From assembly GCF_018476905.1 (NCBI RefSeq), contig NZ_JAHCVK010000001.1:1354187-1418186 (forward strand): a stretch of 64,000 nucleotides of DNA, given 5' to 3'. This DNA is from Geomobilimonas luticola (GTDB taxonomy: Bacteria; Desulfobacterota; Desulfuromonadia; Geobacterales; Geobacteraceae). Shown here in pieces: positions 26,108-33,649 of this stretch (position 1 is the first letter of the stretch; each line of letters starts with the position of its first letter). The notes below the pieces were generated by a model. It did no database searches, was not told the origin of the DNA, and saw only the letters and a list, made by a program, of their open reading frames with translations. The translations under genes and the position numbers were made by a program.

Positions 26108-26539
26108 ATGACAAAATCCATTTTGAGATGGGGCTTGATGGGCATTCTGATTTGGATTGCGCCTCTTATTTTCGTAGAAGTACAAGGATACATCACCATC
26201 CATGCGGCCTTTCCTGTACTAAATGCATTCTCAGCCAAATCAATAATGGCACTAGCCATATTCACAATTTTCAACTTCCTATGTGCAATTTTGACAGCAA
26301 TTCCCACGGCACTGCCGTGTGGATACTTAGCAAAAAAACAATCTAAAATTATTGCCATACTTATTATAATTTCAATTCAAAGCATTCCAGTTTATCTCTT
26401 CTTTCAAGAACCAAAAGTAGGGACTTTTGTCACAGTAGTCTGGATTGGACAATTTGTCGCAGTAGTAATATCAGCCTTTGCTTTTGCAGAGATAGGCCGC
26501 CGTATGGCAGCAAAGAGGCAAAATAACGCGGCTGTCTAA
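26108..26539 (+). CDS. Cassette gene 1: hypothetical four-helix membrane protein
   Basis: The 143-residue protein (MTKSILRWGLMGILIWIAPL...) has four predicted membrane segments, at about residues 8-28, 45-70, 80-98 and 107-130, and a basic C-terminus (RRMAAKRQNNAAV). I do not recognise a family. Base composition and codon use are much more AT-rich than the flanking genes. Its stop codon lies inside the R'' box of the attC site at 26534, as is normal for integron cassette genes. Confidence 0.7.
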   Translation: MTKSILRWGLMGILIWIAPLIFVEVQGYITIHAAFPVLNAFSAKSIMALAIFTIFNFLCAILTAIPTALPCGYLAKKQSKIIAILIIISIQSIPVYLFFQEPKVGTFVTVVWIGQFVAVVISAFAFAEIGRRMAAKRQNNAAV

Positions 26540-26594
26540 CACGCGAATAGACCTGTTTCGCTACACTCACAGGTCATCCGCATAACCGTTGGGC
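26534..26594 (+). other. attC recombination site 1 (integron cassette)
   Basis: The 61-bp site starts with GTCTAAC (consensus RYYYAAC) and ends with GTTGGGC (consensus GTTRRRY). The inner arms GCGAATAGACCTGT and ACAGGTCATCCGC pair except for one extra A on the left arm, the extrahelical base that integron integrases need. The loop is TTCGCTACACTC. Length, boxes and the unpaired base all fit a canonical attC. Confidence 0.88.
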
Positions 26595-26605
26595 CAAGAA
26601 AGAAA

Positions 26606-27007
26606 ATGAAATCAATTCAAAAGAAAATTACTCCGCACTTTTTCAATTCAATCATGTCTTCTTCTCTTCAGGAGGGAGCAACCCGATTTACTCTTTGGTT
26701 TTACCCTGAGACAACAGAACGAGAGAGGAAAAGGATTATTGGACGATTGCAAGGCTTTATTCGTAGACGAGAATTGGTAGAACCAGTCACACTTTACTGG
26801 GATAACTGTAACGACGAAGGTGCGCCAGTCGAGGAAATGCCCATTACCTTCAAACTGTCTTCCGCTTCTATTGACAAGTTAACGACTCACTTTAACAAAT
26901 TGATCCGGACTTGCGATAGCGTTGCGACATACTGCGATGACAATCATTCTTTTCGCTGCGCCGTGATTTTCCATGAGAGGCAAGTGCTTCTGCCGGAATT
27001 GCTATAA
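26606..27007 (+). CDS. Cassette gene 2: hypothetical soluble protein
   Basis: The 133-residue protein (MKSIQKKITPHFFNSIMSSS...) has no signal peptide or membrane segment. It is mixed alpha/beta in appearance, with TRFTLWFYPETTERERKRIIGR and YWDNCNDEGAPVEEMP. Three cysteines occur in CDSVATYCDD and FRCAV. I do not recognise it. The ATG is 11 nt after the core of the preceding attC, and the stop is 7 nt before the next attC, so it exactly fills one cassette. It is AT-rich compared with the chromosome around it. Confidence 0.72.
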   Translation: MKSIQKKITPHFFNSIMSSSLQEGATRFTLWFYPETTERERKRIIGRLQGFIRRRELVEPVTLYWDNCNDEGAPVEEMPITFKLSSASIDKLTTHFNKLIRTCDSVATYCDDNHSFRCAVIFHERQVLLPELL

Positions 27008-27013
27008 AGAAAA

Positions 27014-27074
27014 GCCCAACCAGAAAAATACACCTGACCAAAAGACTGTCAGGTGATTTTCCACAACGTTGAGC
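27014..27074 (+). other. attC recombination site 2 (integron cassette)
   Basis: Another 61-bp site: GCCCAAC (RYYYAAC) at the left and GTTGAGC (GTTRRRY) at the right. Inner arms AAAAATACACCTGAC and GTCAGGTGATTTT pair with one extra A on the left arm, at the same place as in site 1. The loop is CAAAAGACT. Confidence 0.88.
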
Positions 27075-27090
27075 AGAGAATGAGATTAAA

Positions 27091-27513
27091 ATGAAAAGTG
27101 CCTGGAAGATAATCACCTGCTTGCTGCTCACGGTTTCTGTTTGCCATGGAGAAGGCATCACTCGGAAAATCAATCATAAGACCGAGGCAAGATATGACGG
27201 CGGTTATAACTTGACTCTTGGCGGCACAATACAGAGTCTGATGCCGATCACGGCTGAAGGCTTTTTTCCAAAGAGCCCAATCAACTACAAAATCATACTC
27301 AAGGGAAAAGGAAAAGAATGGAGCTACAGGAATCAGCCAGGATATTTCTATTCATTCCCTGAGGACATCGATGCGAAGCCTCAATCGTGGGATGTGGGCT
27401 ACGCATGGGTGGACAAGAACCGAGAAACAATCTACCTGAATTTTTATTGGGTAAAGTCGCCTGACTCTCTTACAGAATCAGAAATTAACGGGGCATACAA
27501 AGTAAAGCCATAG
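27091..27513 (+). CDS. Cassette gene 3: hypothetical exported protein
   Basis: The 140-residue protein has a clear signal peptide (MKSAWKIITCLLLTVSVCHG, predicted cleavage near residue 20). The mature part is rich in beta-type sequence, with many Tyr, Gly and Trp residues (YDGGYNLTLGGTIQSL, IILKGKGKEWSYRN, YFYSFPEDIDAK). I do not recognise a family. It is AT-rich like the other two cassettes. The TAG stop overlaps the first base of the next attC-like box (27513). Confidence 0.72.
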   Translation: MKSAWKIITCLLLTVSVCHGEGITRKINHKTEARYDGGYNLTLGGTIQSLMPITAEGFFPKSPINYKIILKGKGKEWSYRNQPGYFYSFPEDIDAKPQSWDVGYAWVDKNRETIYLNFYWVKSPDSLTESEINGAYKVKP

Positions 27514-27563
27514 CTCAACAAGGTGGCGGCACACAGGCGTTGACGCGCTGGTGCCCGTTGTAA
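27513..27563 (+). other. Degenerate attC-like site closing the cassette array
   Basis: GCTCAAC fits RYYYAAC. A strong hairpin (GGCAC-A-CAG-GCGT / ACGC-G-CTG-GTGCC) follows and then CGTTGTAA, where a perfect GTTRRRY is missing. At 51 bp it is shorter than the two good sites. It is best read as a damaged terminal attC. Confidence 0.5.
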
Positions 27564-27590
27564 CGGAAAAAAATAATAACATCCAACAAC

Positions 27591-27628
27591 AAGAAAGCCC
27601 GGACTTCCGAAGAAGTCCGGGCTTTCTT
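27591..27628 (-). terminator. Terminator after the octahaem nitrite reductase gene
   Basis: A perfect 17-bp stem (AAGAAAGCCCGGACTTC with its complement) closed by CGAA. On the minus strand it ends in GGGCTTTCTTGTTGTT. It lies 37 bp past the reductase stop and also insulates the cassette array. Confidence 0.9.
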
Positions 27629-27664
27629 GTGTGTTTCCCTGCCTGTTCAGGGCACGTCAGTGTG

Positions 27665-29287
27665 CTATTTGGCCGGTGCGGCTTCCTTCTTCGGCTCCAT
27701 GGCATCGTTCAGGATCTTTACTCCTGCCTTGGAAGCGGCGATGGAGTGGGTGAGGGTGTCGCGGGCCAGGTCAGGGTTGTGGAAACCGTCACTGTTTTCG
27801 GCGGTCCACCACTCCCAGAGCACGTGGGCCTCTTCGTGCTTTTCGCGGGCCTTGGCGAGGACGTCTTCGCCCACTCCCATCCGTTTGGCGGTGGCATAGG
27901 TGTCGATCAGCTGGCCGAGCCAATATTCCGCCTTGCGCATCTTCCCCTTGCTGTAGTTCTGAATGGCGGTGATCTGGTAGAGCTTCTGCTCGGCAGTGAA
28001 CTTGGGATGACAGCGGAGGCAGGCCTCCTTCACGTGGTCCTTCGGCTTGATGACCATGTGAGAGGTAAAGGCTTTGCCCTGTTTGTTTTTCAACACCGGC
28101 ATGTGGCAGTCCTTGCAGGTGACCCCCGCCTTGTCGTGCACGCTTCCCGCGAAGGTCTCCGCTTCCGGATGCTGGAGTTTCACGAGCCGGGCGCCGGTGA
28201 CCGCGTGCTTGAAGTCATAGAAGTTCTGGGTCTTCTTGTAGTGCTCCAGGAGCTCTTTCGGTCCGGTGAGGGGGAAGTGGTTGGTGCGCTGGTCGTCGTA
28301 GCCGACAGGGTTACCCGTGCTGAACTCGAATCCCTTGCCGCAGGCGTATTCCACGTGGCACTGGGCGCACATGAGGCGTCCGTCTGCCTTCTGCATCACA
28401 CCGATCTTCCGGAAGCCGTCGCGGAACGAAATCACCTTCAGGTCGGTCTTGCCGTCCTTTCCGGCAAACATCTTCGAACCTTTTTCGATTCCCTGGATGA
28501 GGGCATCGCGCACCACCCGCGGCTGTGTGCCGTGGGGATCGTGGCAATGGATGCACCCCACCACGTGATTGGTCTCCTTGGCCACGGCAATGACGTCAGA
28601 GGTCCGGTCCCACTGGGCCTTCGGATCCTTGTCCCCCATGAATTTCCACTTCAGTATATGATCGCTGGTTTTGCACTGGATGCAGGTGGGGTTTCCCGCC
28701 TTGGCGGTCTCGGCCATCTTGAAATCGGGGCCATTGTCCTTCAGGATGTCCCAGGTATTGCCGGCCTTATCCACATCGGTCCAGCCGTTCTTGTACTGGA
28801 AACGGCCGCCGGCGAACCGGTCCACCACGAACTGGTCGGTCACCATGAAGGCGTGGCCGCGCGGCTCATTATGCTCGATGGTGAAACCATAGGGGGCGAG
28901 GAGCTTGTCCATCATGGGGGAGCGGCCGGTCGGTATCCCCTTCTCCTTCCTCGCCTGGGAGTCGTAGTTTACCTTGAAGAAACTCTCCACCTGGTCTTTG
29001 TGGCATTTGCCGCAGAGTGCCTGGTCGATGACGGTGCCCGGTTTGGTTTCGCTGTCGGCCAGATGCTCCTTCAGCTTGCTGTGGCAGACGTCGCAGGCCA
29101 GTTTTGCATGCTTGGAGCCTTCCTTGAGGGCCTTGACCTCCTCATGGCAGGCGTAGCAGTCCTCCCTGCCGTCCTTGGTCTCTTTTGCCGCCGGTTTCCC
29201 CTTGGCGGCGGTGGACATGGCCGGCAGCGAGACAGCCAGCAGGGCACCCCCCACGATGGCCAACGTTGCGATACTCTTTTTCCACAT
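27665..29287 (-). CDS. onr: Octahaem cytochrome c nitrite reductase (ammonia-forming)
   Basis: The 540-residue exported protein has eight haem motifs: CXXCH at 44, 65, 92, 245, 307, 391 and 423, and CXXCK at residue 202 (CIQCK), the fourth haem. CXXCK marks the lysine-ligated active-site haem of NrfA-type nitrite reductases. The eight-haem count with CXXCK as number four matches the octahaem enzymes first described from Thioalkalivibrio. Catalytic neighbours are present: EPRGHAF (Arg143), CHVEYA (Tyr314) and LQHPEAE (His373). It would reduce nitrite to ammonium in the periplasm. AGGAGAGG precedes the ATG and a signal peptide ends near residue 27. It lies downstream of narK2 on the same strand, with a 175-bp gap. 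Confidence 0.93.
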   Translation of the reverse strand: MWKKSIATLAIVGGALLAVSLPAMSTAAKGKPAAKETKDGREDCYACHEEVKALKEGSKHAKLACDVCHSKLKEHLADSETKPGTVIDQALCGKCHKDQVESFFKVNYDSQARKEKGIPTGRSPMMDKLLAPYGFTIEHNEPRGHAFMVTDQFVVDRFAGGRFQYKNGWTDVDKAGNTWDILKDNGPDFKMAETAKAGNPTCIQCKTSDHILKWKFMGDKDPKAQWDRTSDVIAVAKETNHVVGCIHCHDPHGTQPRVVRDALIQGIEKGSKMFAGKDGKTDLKVISFRDGFRKIGVMQKADGRLMCAQCHVEYACGKGFEFSTGNPVGYDDQRTNHFPLTGPKELLEHYKKTQNFYDFKHAVTGARLVKLQHPEAETFAGSVHDKAGVTCKDCHMPVLKNKQGKAFTSHMVIKPKDHVKEACLRCHPKFTAEQKLYQITAIQNYSKGKMRKAEYWLGQLIDTYATAKRMGVGEDVLAKAREKHEEAHVLWEWWTAENSDGFHNPDLARDTLTHSIAASKAGVKILNDAMEPKKEAAPAK

Positions 29288-29462
29288 AATTTCCTCTCCT
29301 TTCCGGTGATGGTATCAGCTGCAATAAAACCTGGATGGGCGACTGCCGCATCCAGGGAAATTCTCGTGGGCGTACCAGTAAAGCTAACAAAATTGATGTA
29401 GATAGCAAGCTGGCCCTGACCCGGTTTGTTGTGATGGTACCGTTTCATCAAGCGACGAGGGT

Positions 29463-30845
29463 TCAGCATGGCACCTCGGCGCTCTTGCGTGCATAGAACC
29501 ACCAGGTCAAGGCGATGCAGCTCACGTAGAAGGCGACAAACCCGTAGAGGGCCGCATCAGGACTGCCGGTGAGGGAAATCGAGCTGCCGAAGCTCTTGGG
29601 AATGAAGAATCCGCCGTATGCCGCGAAAGCGGAGGTGAAGCCGAGCACGGCGGCCGCTTCCTTGTTGGCGTCCTTGATCGCCTGTTCTTCCGCCGCCGTT
29701 CCTTTGCCTGCCGCTTCCCGCTGCCGCTCGGTGAGAAAGATGACCGGGATCATCCGGAAGGTGGAGCCGTTGCCGATGCCGGTGGTGGCGAACAGGAGGA
29801 TGAACATGGCGAGGAACCCCCAGAAATTCCCTCCCGCACCGCCATGGGGGAGGAATGAGAGGACGCCGAAGACTGCAGCCGCCATGATGATGAAGTTCCA
29901 GAAGGTGACCCTCGCGCCGCCGAGCTTGTCGGCCAGCCAGCCGCCGACGGGGCGGACCAGGGCACCGACGAGAGGGCCGAGGAAGGCGTACTGGGTCGGG
30001 TTGATACCGGGAAACTGGGACTTGGTCAGGAGTGGGAGACCTGCCGAGTACCCGATGAACGAACCGAAGGTCCCCAGGTAGAGCCAGCACATGAGCCAGT
30101 TATGCTTGCGCCTGAAGATGATGGACTGGTCCTTGAACGAGGCCTTGGCGCTGGCGATGTCGTTCATGCCGAACCAGGCGGCCAGGGAGGAGAGTGCTAT
30201 GAACGGTACCCAGATGAAGCCGGCGTTCTGCAGCCAGATGGGGCGGACTTCACCCTTGATGACGCACATCTGCGGATCGCCGCAGAGGGCACTGAAGACG
30301 CCGGTGGTGATAATGAGCGGTACGATGAACTGCATGGCGCTCACTCCCAGGTTGCCGAGCCCTGCATTCAGCCCCAGGGCAGTTCCCTTCTGCGCCTTGG
30401 GGAAAAAGAAGCTGATGTTGGCCATGCTGGAGGCGAAGTTCCCACCCCCGAAGCCGCACAACAGGGCCAGTATCAGCAGGGTCGAGTAGCTGGTATTCAG
30501 GTCGCGCACGGCAAAACCGATTCCCATGGCGGGAATGAGCAGCGTCGCGGTGCTGATGGCCGTCCACTTCCGCCCGCCGAAGATGGGGACCATGAAGGAG
30601 TAGAAGATGCGGAGCGTTGCACCCGACAGCCCCGGCAGCGCCGCCAGCCAGAAAAGCTTGTTGGCGTCGAACTTGAAACCGATGAGGGGGAGGTTCACGC
30701 AGACGATGCTCCAGACCATCCAGACGGCGAAGGCGAGAAACAGGGCGGGTATGGATATCCAGAGATTGCGCGTCGCGATGGCTTTCCCTTCCTTTTCCCA
30801 GAATTCCTTGTCCTCAGGGTTCCATGTCGTGAGTACTCGAGCCAT
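29463..30845 (-). CDS. narK: Nitrate/nitrite transporter, NarK2-like
   Basis: The 460-residue major-facilitator protein has about 12 membrane segments and both nitrate signature regions: GNFASSMANISFFFPKAQKG with LNAGLGNLGVSAMQ, and GIGNGSTFRMIPVIF. This is typical of NarK nitrate-nitrite exchangers. The large loop with ERQREAAGKGTAAEEQA also fits NarK2-type proteins. GGAG precedes the ATG. It follows the first narK gene by 36 bp, so the two are in one operon with narGHJI. Confidence 0.92.
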   Translation of the reverse strand: MARVLTTWNPEDKEFWEKEGKAIATRNLWISIPALFLAFAVWMVWSIVCVNLPLIGFKFDANKLFWLAALPGLSGATLRIFYSFMVPIFGGRKWTAISTATLLIPAMGIGFAVRDLNTSYSTLLILALLCGFGGGNFASSMANISFFFPKAQKGTALGLNAGLGNLGVSAMQFIVPLIITTGVFSALCGDPQMCVIKGEVRPIWLQNAGFIWVPFIALSSLAAWFGMNDIASAKASFKDQSIIFRRKHNWLMCWLYLGTFGSFIGYSAGLPLLTKSQFPGINPTQYAFLGPLVGALVRPVGGWLADKLGGARVTFWNFIIMAAAVFGVLSFLPHGGAGGNFWGFLAMFILLFATTGIGNGSTFRMIPVIFLTERQREAAGKGTAAEEQAIKDANKEAAAVLGFTSAFAAYGGFFIPKSFGSSISLTGSPDAALYGFVAFYVSCIALTWWFYARKSAEVPC

Positions 30846-30881
30846 CGTTGTCTCCTCGTCCGGCGTTAATTAGTGACTGCG

Positions 30882-32372
30882 TTACTTGGTTTCAAACTGC
30901 CGCATATCTTCGGGATGTTTTTCATGCATCATTTTCTCCACGATATAGTGCAGCGAAATCAGGCAGGCAACGGACAGTGTCAGCATGAACATCCAGCAAC
31001 TGGTCCAGAGACCGGTCCATTCCAGTAGGTAGCCGAAGACGATGGGGCAGACAAAACCACCCAGGCCCCCCAGGACGCCAACCATTCCGCCAACGACTCC
31101 CACCTCTTCCGGGAAATAATCCGGTATCAGCTTGTAAACCGCCGCCTTGCCGATTCCCCAGATGGTGCCGAGCACCAGGACGAGTACGGCAAAGATCCAG
31201 ACGTTTGCCTGGAAGTAAATCCTGGTAACTCCTTTTGCGAGGAGTTCCTTTTTCTTGACGGTCTGCCCGGCCGTGACCACCGGTTCCTGCCAGGTCTGCT
31301 TCCCGGGCAGCACCAGAACTCCACTGTCAAAATTTTCCAGAGTTGCCGGTTTTCCCTTGAGGGTGTAGGCCTGATCGCTCATCACCACGGCCGCGGGGGT
31401 CACGTCCTTGACCACGCCGGCCCGCTTGGCCATCACCCCGCGCCCCGGGGAATAGATTTCCATTTTCGGCACGATCAGCATGAAGCAGATCAGCGTGGAG
31501 GAGCCGAGCACCCAGTACATGATCCTGCGCCCGCCGAACATGTCGGACAGCCAGCCACCCAGGGCGCGAATCACCCCCGAGGGGAGGCTGAACATCGAGG
31601 CGAACAGTCCCGCGGTGACCAGCGGCAGGTAATAGACATTGACGAAATAGGGGACGAGCCACTGGGAGAAGGCCACGAAACAGCCGAACACGAGAAAGTA
31701 ATAGAGGCCGAAGCGCCAGACGCGCATGTGTTTGAGGGGCGTCAGCATTTCCGTGAACGACTTGCCGGAGCTCGCCGGTTTCCTGTTCTCGCTGAAGATA
31801 AAGAAGATCACCCCCATGCCGGCCAGCATCAGTGCATAATATACCGGCAGCTGGCGCCATCCCTCGATGTTGGCACCGTTGTCGGTCAGCTTGTTGAGCA
31901 TGGTCGGCGCCAGCAGCGTGGTCAGTGCGGCCCCGGCGTTACCGGCCCCGAAGATGCCGAGCGCCGTTCCTTGCCGCTCCCGGGGATACCAGACCGAGGT
32001 GAAGGCGATGCCGATGGAAAAACTCACGCCGGCCATGCCGAAACCGAAGCTGCACAGGGCAAAGGAGGTAAAGCTGTCGGCCTTGGAGAGCAGGTACATG
32101 GGAATGGCGCAGAGAATCAACAATGTTCCGTATACCGGTTTGCCCCCGAACTTGTCGGTGAGCATGCCGGCGGGGAGGCGGAACAGGGAACCGGTCAGGA
32201 CCGGAATCCCGAACAGCCACCCTATTTTCACCGGGCCCCAGTTGAAGACCTGATTGTCCACCAGGTAGGTCACCAGTACGCCGTTGAACATCCAGGCGGC
32301 GAAACAGACCGTGAAGGCCAGGGTGTTGAGAAAGAGGATCTTATGTGATTTCCACGTTGCGACTTCGAGCAT
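30882..32372 (-). CDS. narK: Nitrate transporter, NarK1-like
   Basis: The 496-residue major-facilitator protein has the nitrate-porter pattern GIAFTSVWYPRERQGTALGIFGAGNAGAALT and, near the C-terminus, GIGKAAVYKLIPDYFPEEVGVVGG. NarK1-type proteins are thought to be nitrate/proton symporters that start nitrate uptake. An extra soluble loop of about 90 residues (PKMEIYSPGRGVMAKRAG to KELLAKGVTRIYF) sits between two membrane segments near the middle. That is longer than in most family members but is seen in some Geobacter-type NarK1. AGGGA precedes the ATG. It is 54 bp behind narI. Confidence 0.92.
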   Translation of the reverse strand: MLEVATWKSHKILFLNTLAFTVCFAAWMFNGVLVTYLVDNQVFNWGPVKIGWLFGIPVLTGSLFRLPAGMLTDKFGGKPVYGTLLILCAIPMYLLSKADSFTSFALCSFGFGMAGVSFSIGIAFTSVWYPRERQGTALGIFGAGNAGAALTTLLAPTMLNKLTDNGANIEGWRQLPVYYALMLAGMGVIFFIFSENRKPASSGKSFTEMLTPLKHMRVWRFGLYYFLVFGCFVAFSQWLVPYFVNVYYLPLVTAGLFASMFSLPSGVIRALGGWLSDMFGGRRIMYWVLGSSTLICFMLIVPKMEIYSPGRGVMAKRAGVVKDVTPAAVVMSDQAYTLKGKPATLENFDSGVLVLPGKQTWQEPVVTAGQTVKKKELLAKGVTRIYFQANVWIFAVLVLVLGTIWGIGKAAVYKLIPDYFPEEVGVVGGMVGVLGGLGGFVCPIVFGYLLEWTGLWTSCWMFMLTLSVACLISLHYIVEKMMHEKHPEDMRQFETK

Positions 32373-32426
32373 GGGAAGTCCCTGTCAGAACATGTAGTGG
32401 TGGCTCGTCTCTGGCCGGCCTGTCCC

Positions 32427-33101
32427 TTATGGCATGTGCTTCGCTCTCCAGCGGTAAAGAATGGGAGGCTCCTTGATAAAGCCGATCGGCAGGAAGAGGA
32501 GGTGGACCAGCTTGGTGAACGGAAGGAGCGCCACGATCAGGAACGCCCCGGCGGCGTGCAGCTTGAGGACCATCGGGAAATCGGCCATGTAGTCGACCCG
32601 GGGGCTCATGGCTGCCAGCGACCAGAGGTAGGGGACCGCCGTGTGGAGGTACCACTGGGAGCCCCAGCGCATGAATGTGGCGATGTAGATGCCGGTTGCC
32701 GTCTGGAGTGTCAGCAGGATGAGAAGGATATAGTCGGAGGCGAAGGTCACCCGCTTCAGGAGCGGCGAGTTGACGCGGCGCGGCAGGAGCACCAGGCAGC
32801 CGAACAGGGCGAAGAGGCCGAGGCCGAGGCCGAGGCTTTCGAGGATGATCAGGGTGTCCTGGTTGGCGAGGAACCCCTTCACGGTTCCGGGGGCGACGAC
32901 GCCGACGACGTGGGCCGCCAGTATGGGGATGATGCCGTAGTGCCAGGGATTGATCCCCCAGAAGAGGGCCTTCCGTTCCAGGAACTGGGTGGAATAGGCC
33001 GACCAGGTGAGCCGGTTCGTGAGGTAGCGGTAGGGGGTCACGAAGATGAGGAGCGCCAGCGCCACGTAGGGGAGAACGACAAAAATGAAGGTGTTCAGCA
33101 T
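32427..33101 (-). CDS. narI: Respiratory nitrate reductase, gamma subunit (cytochrome b)
   Basis: The 224-residue membrane protein has five hydrophobic segments and the four haem-ligand histidines at the expected places: His54 (NPWHYG), His64 (LAAHVV), and His about 184 (LKLHAAG) and 202 (KLVHLLF). It takes electrons from menaquinol and passes them to NarH. The start at 33101 is set by GGAGG and overlaps narJ by 7 bp. The longer open frame upstream runs antisense to narJ codons and is not a gene. Confidence 0.96.
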   Translation of the reverse strand: MLNTFIFVVLPYVALALLIFVTPYRYLTNRLTWSAYSTQFLERKALFWGINPWHYGIIPILAAHVVGVVAPGTVKGFLANQDTLIILESLGLGLGLFALFGCLVLLPRRVNSPLLKRVTFASDYILLILLTLQTATGIYIATFMRWGSQWYLHTAVPYLWSLAAMSPRVDYMADFPMVLKLHAAGAFLIVALLPFTKLVHLLFLPIGFIKEPPILYRWRAKHMP

Positions 33102-33649
33102 GGTTGTACCTCCTCGCAGGTTGCGCTGTCGGCAGAGCACAGGAGTCTTGCCGCATCGACCGCCGACTTCCAGGGAGAGTGCGGCCTGCTGGCGAACCCG
33201 ACGGCCAGTTTTTCGATTCCTGTCAAGACGTAGTCGGCGATGAACGAGCGACGCTCGCCGTCGTTGCTCTGTTCCGCCAGGTGCGCAAGGAAGCCGAGCA
33301 CCAGCGGAAGGTGGTCGGGGAGTTCGTTGCCGGCGGGAGCATAGCCGTACCGGCCGAACTCCTGCTTGAGCCTGATCAGGTAGGCACCCTTGTTCTGGTT
33401 GTCGCCATGGAGATGGTGTCCCAGGTAGGGGGTGACCGCCGGATTGAAATCGAAGGTGGCGACGTAGTCCTCCTGAAGTTCCGCCAGGGTCGAGGACGCT
33501 ACGAATGCGGCGAAGGGGGCAAGAGGGGGGTCTATGTCGCGTTCCCGGAGGAAACGGTTGACGCTGTCGCTGGCGGTCAGCAGGATTTCCTTCTTCTTGG
33601 GGTACTCGAGCATCCGGGCGAGGGATGCATAACTTTCGGCGATGGTCAT
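33095..33649 (-). CDS. narJ: Nitrate reductase assembly chaperone
   Basis: The 184-residue protein is a NarJ/TorD-type chaperone (LARMLEYPKKKEIL, ELQEDYVATFDFNPAVTPYLGHHLHGD, LPDHLPLVLGFLAHL). It inserts the molybdenum cofactor into NarG before membrane docking. It overlaps narH by 4 bp and narI by 7 bp, and its own start has GGGAGGGG upstream. The order narGHJI is the standard one. Confidence 0.94.
   Translation of the reverse strand: MTIAESYASLARMLEYPKKKEILLTASDSVNRFLRERDIDPPLAPFAAFVASSTLAELQEDYVATFDFNPAVTPYLGHHLHGDNQNKGAYLIRLKQEFGRYGYAPAGNELPDHLPLVLGFLAHLAEQSNDGERRSFIADYVLTGIEKLAVGFASRPHSPWKSAVDAARLLCSADSATCEEVQPC

Noticed and set aside
25732..27664. Integron integrase or transposase near the cassettes
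   Set aside because: No frame on either strand shows tyrosine-recombinase or transposase motifs. The flanking genes are a GGDEF protein and a cytochrome.
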